Below are positions 15,958 through 26,120 of a stretch of DNA of 64,000 nt, piece after piece. The stretch covers positions 17,663,490-17,727,489 of the forward strand of contig JAQFVV010012400.1 in NCBI GenBank assembly GCA_028023455.1, read 5' to 3'. Positions within the stretch are counted from its first letter, which is position 1. Each line of letters begins with the position of its first letter. The position numbers were made by a program, and so were the translations under genes. This stretch comes from Epiperipatus broadwayi (lineage: Eukaryota > Onychophora > Udeonychophora > Euonychophora > Peripatidae). The notes under the pieces were generated by a model. It made no database searches, was not told where the DNA came from, and saw only the letters and a list, made by a program, of their open reading frames with translations.

Positions 15958-16044
15958 TAAATAGGCAATAATTTAGAATAATGTAAACAACAGAATAAAG
16001 CTATTACTCTGTTGTTTACATTATTCTAAATTATTGTCTATTTA
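15958..16044. repeat. Near-perfect palindrome, about 36-bp arms
   Basis: The arms 15958-15993 and 16009-16044 are reverse complements (TAAATAGGCAATAATTTAG and its complement) with a 15-nt spacer. It would form a strong hairpin. It is unrelated in sequence to R1. Confidence 0.8.
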
Positions 16045-16852
16045 GAATATTAGTAGACAAAAAAATTGATTTTCATTTTCCTTCTACTTGATGTGGAACT
16101 TTATGACACATAAGTAATGCTGCTGGAAATTTTGACATTATATGATGTGAACATCGCTAAATTAGTGATTACTGAAATAATAAACTAATTAATCAATGAA
16201 TTCTTTGCTATTGTCATATTTTCTTTGTATTTAAAATGAATCCATTTACATTTGGATTTTCAGATTTTATAAGGGTAGCAAATCTAATAATAGCAAATAT
16301 GATGTTTATTTTCTTAATGATGTGCAACAGCATCAAAGCTGAGGCTCAAATGCCAAAATGCTAAAAATTAATATTTAACGAACTTTTTAAAATTTAATAT
16401 CTTTAACAGTTCACACAACGCCATAAACAATTCTAAAAAAAATAATAATAATATAAAACAAATTTGATACTAAATATGTCATTGTTGAAAATTTGTTTAT
16501 AGTGCATCACAAAAGTTTAAGAATGTTTGGAGATATTCAACAATATTATAACTACTGGTATGTATATTCCATTCCTAAAAGCTAACCTCTTTGTTTATAT
16601 TGTATAATAACAATAGTTTTAAGAAGTTGGAAGCTATGATTTTAAGATACAAACAATAAACCCAAATACAATCTGTTTTTAAATATTATATATATATAAT
16701 TGGATAAAAAATGTATTGTGTATATATATATTGTTTTAAGGTAAACTTAATTCTTAATGCTAGTTTTAAAATCACTTGGTCTTTTTGATAATCGTTCCAT
16801 TGATTTACATTTCTGCATATATGTTTTAAAAAGTTTTTTTATTTGTTTTTAA
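16045..16852. other. AT-rich spacer upstream of the 16.85 kb gene
   Basis: No repeat or exon is supported. It presumably includes the promoter of the downstream gene, but no clear TATA or initiator element stands out from the A/T background. Confidence 0.35.
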
Positions 16853-17382
16853 ATGAAAAACGAAATTCGTATTTCTATCCACCTCTTATCTGTTCAACTT
16901 TAATTTACAAGATTTATTTCATTTTGACTATACACTCGATCGATATATGATGTATTTCACATTTCAGATTATTTTAGAAATTTTATCGTCCAGCTACAAA
17001 TAATTAGATATTGATCAATATTGGATAGCAAAATAAAATTATATATGTATTAGTTATTTAAAACAGGCTTGACGATTCATCAATTAATAGACTAAAAATC
17101 CCTAAGCTATATTCCACCTTTGAACCTCAAGTAATAAGAATGTTGGGTGATGTTTTAGTTAGCAATCTTGACATTTATATATACAATAATTGATCGAACT
17201 TTGTTTTGTAGAGAATTTAAAATAGTTTTTCAGATATTAAAATGTCTTTGTAATTGATAAATACTTTGATGAAAGTCGACGAATACAAGTATGCAAATGA
17301 CAATTCCCTTCTGAGTTTATTTAAATATAATGCAATCTATCCTTTGAAAATTGTTTATGAATTATATATCACTAAAATCTAG
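16853..17382 (+). CDS. Multi-exon gene with 26-79 nt introns, unknown product
   Basis: The model starts at ATG 16853. Exons 16853-16868, 16912-16987, 17067-17130, 17159-17249 and 17276 onward are separated by introns of 43, 79, 28 and 26 nt, each GT..AG and each phase-matched, so one frame runs through. The product begins MKNEIHLFHFDYTLDRYMMY, continues LKIPKLYSTFEPQ and LAILTFIYTIIDRTLFCREF, and then FDEYKYANDNSLLSLFKYNA. The last exon reaches TAG at 17380-17382; alternatively it splices at 17353 (30-nt intron) into a short exon from 17383. The protein is about 135 residues with one hydrophobic stretch. I cannot name the family. The donor at 16988 (GTCCAG) is weak, so that intron is the least certain. 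The gene lies on the strand opposite the 13.2 kb gene. Confidence 0.6.
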
Positions 17383-17764
17383 GATTTAAACTCAATATTT
17401 TGTAAAAAAAAAAAAAAAGAAGAAAGATTAGTTTACATAATAGTCAATACTATTACATGTTAAAAGTCAATATTTTTTAAAGAAAAAAATTAAATATTAA
17501 TAAATATTGGCAAACTTTAGAAAGTAATGGCTAAAGGCAATTTTTTCACACCTTTCGGATTACATTAATTTTTTGGGATTTTCTACGACAAGGTAATGTT
17601 CTGAGTGCATGTAACATATTTAAACTTTTACCAGGAAATGTTAATCAAAAATAAATAAAAAGTAAAATATATACAATGTGTCGTTTTACAAATTGTAGAC
17701 AGACATATATAGAACTAACTATAAGAAAAAAATAAACGGATGTAACTAACAACATTGAAAGAAT

Positions 17765-17995
17765 TAATATACTGAAGTGGAATTGTGGAAATAGATGGGC
17801 AGCACATAAAATCTTAAACAAGATTCCAAAAGATTGTGAAAAACCTAGAAAGAGACTACATGTAAAATGAGTGTATGAAATAAGAAAGTGTGCTGGTGTG
17901 ATGTGGAGAAGAGAGGTTAGAGATTGGAGAAGATGGACTGAATTTGGAGAGCCTCATCCTACAGTAGATCGATAATGTTAAAAATGATGATGATG
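17765..17995 (+). pseudogene. 3' end fragment of RTE LINE with (GAT)n tail
   Basis: This matches the C-terminal part of the RTE ORF preserved at 38493-38753 on the other strand. The translated remains include the R-W-T-E...W-R-R-E pattern (TGTGGAGAAGAGAGG near 17898), followed by the conserved CATCCTACAGTAGATCGATAA and a GATGATGATGATGA tail, the simple-repeat 3' end usual for RTE elements. It is heavily 5' truncated and contains stops. Confidence 0.7.
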
Positions 17996-18507
17996 ATGAA
18001 ATGAATAAAAATAAAAGTCCATCTAAATACATGTTTTACATATATTCCAATAGGATTTATTAATGTTTTGTGATGTATTTCTAAATAGTGAGTTTCTACA
18101 ATAAATCATATTAATGCTATAACAAGTAATGATAAAATATCAACTATGACGATTGCTAAGTGACTGCAACTAACTGTCTGATTACCCGGAGATTCGTCTA
18201 AGATTAGAGAGAGAAAGGAAAAAAATCAATTTTTGTTTATAAATTAATATATGAAGGGGGGGGGGAGTCAGTTTAAATATATTTTGAAAAATAATTAGAA
18301 AGTTAGTTTAATTAAAAATTCAAAAGGTAGATAAATTAATAATGGAAAAAGAATTATTGTCTCAATCTACTAAAAATAGATTTTGAATAAAGATTGTAGT
18401 CAATAGATTATTTAAGAGAAAAAAAGATAATCCCCTTTCTACAGAATTGAAAAAATAAACAAACAATAGTTATTCCAGAAATAAAATAATAGAGATAAAA
18501 GTTTTGT
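17996..18507. other. AT-rich spacer
   Basis: Nothing assignable. There is a run of nine G near 18256-18265. Confidence 0.4.
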
Positions 18508-18765
18508 AATATTAAATACTTTTATTGATCTTTTCATTAAAAAGAAGAAAAAAATGTTTCTTTGATCACAATTGGGGTTTTTAGATTTAACTTGAAATAA
18601 AAGCATGAGAGGTCCAGAAATTAATTAAATCATTCCCTTGTTATAAAAAAAATAGGGATTGATTCAATTAATTTCTGAACCTTCATGCTTTTATTTCAAG
18701 TTAAATCTAAAAATCGCAATTTTTTTTTTCTTTTTAGTGCACAGTCAATAAAAGCATTTAATATT
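18508..18765. repeat. Foldback with about 125-bp arms
   Basis: The left half (from AATATTAAATACTTTTATTG) and the right half (ending CAATAAAAGCATTTAATATT) are reverse complements. The best-matched inner part is AGATTTAACTTGAAATAAAA and its complement. The centre lies near 18640. It is non-coding. Confidence 0.75.
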
Positions 18766-20527
18766 AAAAAAATTATCTATTATTTTTAAGTTTTTAGTAT
18801 TGACACAGTAAATGAAAATGTAAAATTATATCATATTTTAAATTAACTGCTTTTAAATGAAAAGTGTTTAACATTTTTACTTTGATTGAATTTTTTTTTT
18901 AAAAAAAAAATGCTTATCAAAACTATATTGTATATGAATTTCATTTAATACATATAATTTTACTTTAAATCAAATCAATTTCACACATATAATGTATATA
19001 TATATATCACTAGATATTTCTGCAGTAAGTTATTATATATATTCTTTATGTATATATCATCTTATCAGCTTTAGTATGTGTACATAATTATCCATATATA
19101 TCAGAAATCAGTAATAACTTTTCTGTTTAAAATTGTTGACATTTTATCTTTTTATGTTAAAAAGTGTTATTAAATTGAAAGAAAAAAATATGTATATTAC
19201 CCTCTAGTGAGTTAACAAATATATAAACAAACAAACAAACAAACAGATTTTCCAACTTCAATAAAAGCATTTAAAAAACACCAACTAAATAAGCTAATTT
19301 TAAAAAATGAACAGAATTTTGTAAGTGAACTTCAAACCGGTTGACTTTAAACCAGTTTTTTTATATCACCTCAAAGGATAAAATATTAGACAAGCTGAAA
19401 TCAATTGCCCCCCCCCACCTCCTAAAAATTTTAATTCCATCTTAGAGCCAATAGATCTAATTTTTGTTGTTGTAATGATAACTAACTTCAATAAATTAAA
19501 TAGGCAATTCATATTAAAATAAGATTTACTATTATTAATTATTAGCTAACAAATTTAGAAATATTCATATAAAATATATTTTCAAATAATGCAATAATGT
19601 AGATAAGTTACTAAGATATACAAATTTATGACACAACAAATAAAAATAAAAATAAAATATGATCTGTAAAACGTTTCTGGGTTATTTTTGGGCTAAAATA
19701 TATCATTTGGATGTTCCTCATCTTCTATATGATTGTTAGATAGCTGTACCCAAAAAATGAGAAAAAATGATTTTTTTATAGGTATTTATTTGTAAAGTAG
19801 TATTAAACAAAGTAGAAAAAAAATCAACAATCAAATTATCACTATATAGTATTTTATTCTAGAACTGAAAAATCATTGCATGACTCTGGAGGTATATTTC
19901 ACCATCCCTCAGATTCATGCGGGCATATAATATTCAAAATGAAAATGGGAGTCTAGTCAAAAATGGCAGGGGGTGGGTGAATAAAAAAATTCTTGAAAAA
20001 GGAATATTTATAAATATATTATAAATCATAAATAGTATGACAAGAACTGTATTCCATGAAGCTAATTATTACATATATGATTATCATTTGTGATTAGTAA
20101 AATTAGAAATACATGCTTCTATCAAGAGAGGAAGAATAAAAACCAAATATCAATATTTTTGAAAAAGGCATATATATATATCCAAATATGTATAATGTTA
20201 TACTTTATTCAAACATAATAAATACCACTCTGTTTCATTTATTTAATAATTTTACATAGATTCAAAGTCCAAATTACAAGCAGATGAAAAATGAAGTAAA
20301 CTTTAAGTCATCCTGACATTTCTTATATACATATTATAAATAATATTTATAAATTAATTCAATGTTTTTTTTTTCATTCATAAAATTTTCAATTACGTTT
20401 ATTTTTTTATAAATATTTATTTGTGAATTACCATTCAAATTTTTTATATACTTATTTGGAAATAATTATTAATAAAGTATAACACGCTTGCATTTGGATA
20501 AAATTATAAGCTAAATTTAACTGGGGG
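18766..20527. other. AT-rich intergenic stretch
   Basis: Low-complexity sequence with homopolymers, an (AAAC)n run at about 19226-19246 and short poly-C/poly-G tracts. No gene or repeat copy was recognised. Confidence 0.45.
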
Positions 20528-21235
20528 GATGTCATATCTGACCTTGCCTTCAGAAATGAACTAGTCCATATTCCTTCCTTATATGATTAGATTGAGCACT
20601 CATTGTTGCTAATCAATGTGCAAACGTGTAAATAACCAATGTGTAAACATGTCTATAAACAATGTATAAACATGACCAAAGGTTAAAACATAAGCATTGC
20701 AATGTGTAAACATGTGGATAATTCTTCCATTGGTTAGTATGGACCAATAGACAATGCTGCTCTCTGAATCTGATTGCTGCCAATAAGGTAGGGAATCTGG
20801 CAATAAAGAGTCAGTCTTTTTGGAGTCAAGCTAGACAATGTACATCTAACCTAAATGACAGTACATGCTCTTACAACCTGAATGCTTGAATGTACTATCA
20901 ATTGAAACCATTTTCAACTGCAAAGGTGTTTCTACTATAGTTATTACTGATACATCTATGCAGTGTGGCAAGTCCACGATAGGACTGGAAGCTGCTATGA
21001 CTACAGCTGACTCAAGGCAAGCTGTTCAGTACAGCTGGAAGATTATTGACTAGAACTCATGAGGCAAGCTAAGATTTACAGCTGGAAATATGTTCAATCA
21101 CTCAGGCATGACCAGTTCAGTATTAACTACATTTATCGATATATAATTGTATTTATTGATTGTATAATACGTGTGTATATTTGTTCTAATAAATTATACA
21201 TATTAACTTGAAGTGTTCATATTTTTATTAATATC
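20528..21235 (+). mobile_element. LTR-like block (possible solo or 5' LTR)
   Basis: About 700 bp of sequence less A/T-rich than its surroundings. It contains tandem-like repeats of AATGTGTAAACATG (20617-20725), CCAAT motifs at about 20740-20785, a GGCAATAAAGAGTC stretch and an AATAAATTATA polyadenylation-like signal near 21190. It begins TGTCATATC and is followed at about 21240 by TGGTTTGAACC, which could be a primer-binding site. The two frames 20609-20803 and 20865-21053 within it are not convincing proteins. No second LTR or gag-pol is present, so this stays tentative. Alternatives are a DNA-transposon fragment or a regulatory region. Confidence 0.35.
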
Positions 21236-21288
21236 ACTGTTGGTTTGAACCTAAAACCCACAATTCAGACTAAACACAACAGAAGCAC

Positions 21289-21786
21289 TCACTGGTCTCT
21301 CTCTGCATAAGCCACTGAATAATCACTGTTGTGGAAGTATTCATCCCAGTTGGGAGTTTCTTTTACTGGAAAGATTTTCATGTATTTCAACAATTTTGTT
21401 AGGCTCTTTGGTTTTACATGATGGTCTATATAAAAGGATGGAAATACAAACTTCATGTAGGTAATTGTTCCAGTCAATAACAGTTTTGTCTGATAAATCC
21501 AGCTCCCCCTCCCCATTGTATTGTCATTAATTCCATGCACTAGTTATAAATAAATCTAAGTACAGTAATAAAGAATATTTTCGAACCTTCTAACCACATT
21601 CCTTTATGAACAGATACTTGCTTTGAATGTGTTTTGATCTTGCACCACCATTGATTCTCTACTTGCACATAAAGTTTCAATATCATGCCCATTAGCACAC
21701 AGTTTTTACACGGGCACTATCCCGTAATGTTGAAAACACTCGACTGCCTCTTCTTCTGTCACTGGTAGATGCTGAATTTTAATCAT
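21289..21786 (-). pseudogene. Merlin/ISXO2-like transposase pseudogene, N-terminal half (inverted copy)
   Basis: On the minus strand, from about 21786, it encodes the start of an ISXO2-like transposase: a zinc-ribbon-like segment with CANGHD, then a stretch containing YMKFVFPSFYIDHHVKPKSL and SLTKLLKYMK. It aligns throughout with the plus-strand copy at 22417-22840, forming a head-to-head inverted pair. Stops and frameshifts are present. The C-terminal DDE part is missing; the copy instead ends in an unrelated segment (NWDEYFHNSDYSVAYAERDQ). The 83-codon frame at 21289-21540 is the longest uninterrupted piece. Confidence 0.6.
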
Positions 21787-22416
21787 TTTTGCAAAATAAT
21801 TATGAAAATAATTAAGCAATAGCTTGAATTAAAATGCTAGTGTAAACACACAAAAATTATGACTAATGGTTGCAACATGTTAATGATTGTACATTATAAC
21901 ATAGCTAAAAAAAATAATTAAAGTTCTGAATAGTGTTTCTTAAAAAATTAATATTAATTTTTTAACATTAATTTATATTCGGTTTCTTAATATTTTAAAC
22001 TTAACAAGTATATCACATATACAGTAAAATAATTTAAAAAACAACAACAACAACCAACAAAAACATCTCTCAATCTTTAGGCAAAGGGAGCAAATGAATT
22101 ATTTGTTTAATTATCCATTTTCAGGGGCATTGAAGTATTTGTTTTTTTTCTTTTTCAAAATTATTTTATTGCATATGTGATACTTGCTAAGTTTAAAAAA
22201 TATTAAGAAATTGAATATAAATTAATGCTACCTTAAAAAAATTAATAGTAATTTTTTTAGAAATGCCATTCAGAACATTTAATTAATTATTTTTTTAGGG
22301 ATATCATAAGGTACAATCATTAACACATTGCAACCATTGTCATAATTTTTGTGCGTTTGTCATAGTATTTTAATTCAAGCCGTTGTTTAATTATTTTTCT
22401 TAATTATTTTGCAAAA
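21787..22416. repeat. Centre of a large inverted repeat between the two Merlin-like copies
   Basis: The 5' flanks of both transposase copies are also inverted copies of each other (for example TTGCAACATGTTAATGATTG on the left and its counterpart near 22315-22340). The whole palindrome therefore runs about 21300-22840 with its centre near 22080-22130, where a short AAC repeat and unique sequence interrupt it. Confidence 0.6.
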
Positions 22417-23494
22417 ATGATTAAAATTTGGCATCTACCAATAACAGAAGAAGAGACAGTTGAGTATTTTCAGAATTATGGGATAGTATCTATGCAAAAA
22501 GTGTGTGCTAATGGATATGATATGAAACGTTATGTGTGAGCAGAGACTCAATGGTGTTGCAATATCAAAACATGTTCAAAAGCGAGTATCCATTTGTAAA
22601 GAAACATGGTTAGAAAGCTCCAAAATATTATTTATTACTGCACTTGGATTTTTTTATAGCTAGTGCATGGAATTAATCACCATACAATGGGGGGGACGAC
22701 TGGATTTATTGAACAAAACTGTTATTGAATAGAACAACTACCTATATGAAGTTTGTAACTCCAACCTTTAATCTAGACCATCATGCAAAATTGAAGGGTT
22801 TAACAAAATTGTTGAAATAGATGAAAGTCTTTTCAGCAAAATAAAAAAACAATAGAGATAAATTCTTGTACAGAGAGATTAGCAAGTGCTTCATTGTAAA
22901 TGTTGCAAAAAGAACAGTGCCATTTCTTATGGATACCATTAAAGATAATATCATTGATGAATCTACCATTTATTTAGACTGTTGAAAGAATTATAAAAGT
23001 GAGAAATTATATCATGCTGGTTTTGAACATTTTAAAGTAAATCACACCTACAACTTTGTGAATCAATAAACATCACATGATCACCATTTCTTATGCTTGC
23101 TTATAACTGTTTTTAAAACAGGCAAAACTCACTATACGTATTGCCACTCACAGCAAGCTAGAGTAATCAATGGATGCCAGAAGGCTTGTGCATAAAATTC
23201 CCATCTATTGCCTACTTATGCACAAGCCTTCTGGCATCCATTGATTACTCTAGCTTGCTATGAGTGGTAATACATATAATGAGTTTTGCCTGTTTTAATA
23301 ACTTTATGAATCCATATACAGATAGGCATACACAAAATATAAAAAGATTATGGAATCTAGTGAAATGGTGAAAGAAAAAGCACCCAGGGAATGATCTGCA
23401 TTTAGCAGAGGTTATGTGGCAGCAACTGCACAAGCAATGAGATACATTTGTGGTGATGTTGCAAAATATTAGCAATTGCTATCCACTGACATGA
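22417..23494 (+). pseudogene. Merlin/ISXO2-like transposase pseudogene, split by an R1 insertion
   Basis: Three-frame reading recovers an ISXO2-like (IS1016/Merlin superfamily) DDE transposase. The N-terminal MIKIWHLPITEEE and zinc-ribbon CANGYDM start at 22417. A catalytic-region motif IVEIDESLF lies near 22811-22840, STIYLDC*KNY at 22960-22990, FKVNHTYNFVNQ at 23030-23066, and after the R1 insertion NPYTDRHTQNIKRLWNLVKW and the C-terminal NISNCYPL to TGA at 23494. The family signature EIDE...SD.W..Y...VNH..NFV....HTQ.IE is recognisable, with decay at several points. Multiple stops and frameshifts make it inactive. The R1 element at 23069-23299 interrupts it between the FVN and PYTDRHTQ motifs. 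Confidence 0.75.
23069..23299 (+). mobile_element. R1 element inserted in transposase pseudogene, about 17-bp target duplication
   Basis: The flanks AACTTTGTGAATCAATA (23052-23068) and AACTTTATGAATCCATA (23300-23316) match at 15 of 17 positions and look like a target duplication within the interrupted transposase frame. The insert begins AACATCACATGATCACC, the R1 terminus, runs through CATTTCTTATGCTTGC, and then folds back on itself around 23215 (GCACAAGCCTTCTGGCATCC and its complement). It ends GTTTTGCCTGTTTTAAT, so the inverted part is shorter than the direct part and the two ends are not identical. Confidence 0.75.
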
Positions 23495-23892
23495 ATGCCC
23501 ACATATATTATATTTTCATCATGTTTTTTATTTTATTATAGTCATATTAAAATTTAATTTTTAATTACAATCATTTGTAGTTTTATATAATTTCTCATGT
23601 TTTTATAATCATCTTAAAAAAAACATTCAACATAATATTTAATATGATAATCATGTTTAAAAAGTAGCCATATTGTTGTGCACCTAAAAATGAATTATTA
23701 ATAAAAAAAAATGCCTGTCAAGCTTCCCGAAAGTGAGCAGAGTGCAGAGATTGTGTGATCATTTGAAAAAGTTAAGAAAAAAAAATCAAATTATCAACTT
23801 TATTTATCCAACCCTTCTAATCTCACTATAATTATCTTGATACTCTGAAAGACGGGTTAATTAATTTTTACATTAAGGTGTAAATTTTTCAA
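23495..23892. other. AT-rich spacer
   Basis: No feature recognised apart from A/T homopolymers. Confidence 0.4.
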
Positions 23893-24838
23893 TATAATAT
23901 TTTATAATAATAAAAATACTTAATTGTAAATTATTAGAGAAAAAATATATAGTTAATAATAAATTTGGCTGAACGTTTTCGAGGAACCGTGCCTCATACT
24001 CATAGCCTTAGTGAAAGTACTTAATATATGTAAATGAGAATATTCAAATGAATTACTGTTACGTAGCCCATTTTTTCGAGATGTCGAAGCACGTGTCTCT
24101 TCTGTTGATTGCATGGATGTCTCTGTTAATGTAGAATGCCTCCTTTATTTTTCTCCTGTAGTCGTTTGGTTCTGAGCATAAAATAACGGGGTTAGCGGGA
24201 ATAAAATTGTGCCCTGATTGTTTAGTATGTTCAAAAAATGCAGAAGATGTACTGCTGTTCGTTTGGGCTCTGTTGAAGGCGTACCGATGTTGAGCCAATC
24301 TGGTGTTAATTGTGGCTTTCGTTTCACCATAATATGTGGCGCGGCATCCGGCTTGGGGGCAGGAAATGGAGTACACCACATGTGGGGTGAGCGCTGGATC
24401 AATGTAGTCTTTGGAGTTATTGATCAACCTATTAGTGTTGGGTGGAGTTCTGAATATTATGCTAAATTTGTTGCTCAAGGTTTTTGTTAGTTTGTTGGAT
24501 ATTTTAGGGATGTAGGGGACCGTTATTCTAGGTAGATTGGTGCGAGGCAATTTATCATCTATTGTGCTGTTGAATTTCATGACTTTCCTCCTAATGGTTT
24601 TGTATTTGAATCCTGCTGCTAATAGGTCTTTAATATAATTGTTAATATTTTCCTTCCTATGTGCTTCATATTTACACAAGTGATAGTTTCTAAACATAAA
24701 TGCTTTGAGACCTGCGAATTTGTGCGATGCGGGTGATTTAGAATTAGGATGGATGCAGCTTCGGATTTCGAATGGTTTAACAATCATTTTATATTTTTTC
24801 TCTAATAATTTACAATTAAGTATTTTTATTATTACAAA
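23893..24838 (-). mobile_element. Truncated Penelope-like element flanked by inverted repeats
   Basis: The minus-strand coding region 24787-24059 sits between two inverted copies of an about 45-bp sequence (23896-23945 and 24792-24836, containing TACTTAATTGTAAATTATTA and its complement). Between the ORF stop and the 3' copy, the minus strand has a hairpin-forming motif (CTATGAGTATGAGG...CCTCGAAAAC, 23966-24012) like those seen in terminal repeats of Penelope-like elements. A 5'-truncated element with an inverted partial terminal repeat is the usual structure of such copies. Confidence 0.65.
24059..24787 (-). CDS. Penelope-like element ORF, GIY-YIG endonuclease part
   Basis: 242 codons from ATG 24787. 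The reverse transcriptase domain is missing (5' truncation). What remains is the linker (KFAGLKAFMFRNYHLCKYEA, PRTNLPRITVPYIPKISNKL) and a GIY-YIG nuclease domain at about residues 130-200: VVYSISCPQAGCRATYYGET with the second motif as YYGET, followed by R-L-AQHRYAF, a region with EHTKQSGHNF (the H/E-containing motif) and an acidic KIKEAFYI tail. The domain nicks DNA to prime reverse transcription in this family. The frame is intact over this length, so the copy is relatively young, but without RT it is not autonomous. Overlapping frames at 24145-24402 and 24218-24490 are shadows. Confidence 0.8.
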   Translation of the reverse strand: MIVKPFEIRSCIHPNSKSPASHKFAGLKAFMFRNYHLCKYEAHRKENINNYIKDLLAAGFKYKTIRRKVMKFNSTIDDKLPRTNLPRITVPYIPKISNKLTKTLSNKFSIIFRTPPNTNRLINNSKDYIDPALTPHVVYSISCPQAGCRATYYGETKATINTRLAQHRYAFNRAQTNSSTSSAFFEHTKQSGHNFIPANPVILCSEPNDYRRKIKEAFYINRDIHAINRRDTCFDISKKWAT

Positions 24839-25221
24839 TAAGGAGAAATTAAAACCACGTTTATAATATTTTATGTAAATTTAAATTTGAATATATCATT
24901 TAATTTCATAAATGATTAGAACCCATTAAACTTAATCAACAATTTATTGCATCTGTATTTAAAATTAATGGAATTGTTAAATACCCACAAAAGTTATATT
25001 TAACCTTTATTCCTTAGCATGATGTCCATGTAACACTTTTGATAGCATTGCAATTGTAATGTGTGGTTTCAATGGACAAGTCCATTTTCATTATTTAACA
25101 GTAAAGACTTTCAAAGAAAATTAACTGTTAAAAGATTTTAAGGGTTGAAACCATTTAACAAGTTATGATTTTAGTTATAACTACTGTATTCAGATATCTA
25201 CATTAATTAGTAATCAAAAAA
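24839..25221. other. AT-rich spacer
   Basis: Nothing recognisable. Confidence 0.4.
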
Positions 25222-25322
25222 ACATCACATGCCCAATTTTATGCACAAGCCTTCTGGCATCCATTGATTACTCTAGCTTGTTGTGTGTGGCAATACGTAT
25301 AATAAGTTTTGCCTGTTTTAAT
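25222..25322 (+). repeat. R1 fragment
   Basis: Starts CATCACATG and continues TTTTATGCACAAGCCTTCTG through GGCATCCATTGATTACTC to the end-type sequence AGTTTTGCCTGTTTTAATAA. This is the same arrangement as the right half of the insertion at 23069-23299. The frame 25278-25547 that starts inside it is not a gene. Confidence 0.65.
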
Positions 25323-25569
25323 AAAAAAAAAAGAATAAATTTATTTCTACCCAGAAGAAAATACACTTTTATAATGGCATTAAATAAGCTTTTGCTGACA
25401 TTGATGTTAACAATTGTGTTTGTTTTCTTTTTTTATAGTAAAATTATTAAATATTTATCTATTAAGACATATATAATATTTATGCATTGCTTTTTTAAAA
25501 ATGTATTTGATTTTTGTGAAAAAATTATCCAGCTACAGTTTATGTGATGTTAAATAGGAAATTGCTAAA

Positions 25570-26120
25570 ACAACACATGACCACCATTTTTTATGCTTAT
25601 ACTAGCTCTCCATACATTAGTGCCATCCAGTCCAAGCTGATAGTTTTCAATAGATTTTACAAAGGTTGAACCTAAAAACTCTATCTAGTGCCTATTCATT
25701 CAATATCCCAGACTAGTTTCTAGCTTGTAGCTTTCATCAGTGAGGAGCCTTGAATCATAAAGCACTGCACATATATCTTTGGATCTAATTCAATCCTCCA
25801 GCAACCTTTTTCTATATATTTATAAAATTAGCTTGGATTCAAAACATTATATTTTTATGGGCTCATAGCTTTATAGTTAACCAAATAAGTAAAAGGTGGC
25901 TGCTGGAGTGTTGCATTAGATCCCGAGTTCTAAGTGCAATACTCTCAAATCTAAGGCTCCTCACTGATGAAAGTCACAAACTAGAAACTAGTCTGGGGAT
26001 ATTGGATGAACAGATACTAGATAAGAATTTTATGTACAAACCTTTCTGCATCCATTGATTACAAAGGCTTTCATTTGGTGTCACTACTGTATGGAAAATT
26101 TGCTATTATTTTAAACAGGA
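25570..26120. mobile_element. R1 foldback element copy
   Basis: Opens with ACACATGACCACCATTTTTT and closes with TACTGTATGGAAAATTTG. Two inverted arms (25600-25830 and 25890-26120) show the conserved words GACTAGTTTCTAGC, TTTCATCAGTGAGGAGCC and their complements. Hammerhead-like cores lie on the plus strand (CTGATGA 25964-25970, GAAA 25984-25987) and on the minus strand (25717-25740). No clean target duplication was found. Confidence 0.7.

Noticed and set aside
24145-24490. ORFs overlapping the GIY-YIG ORF in other frames
   Set aside because: Shadows of the Penelope-like coding sequence.
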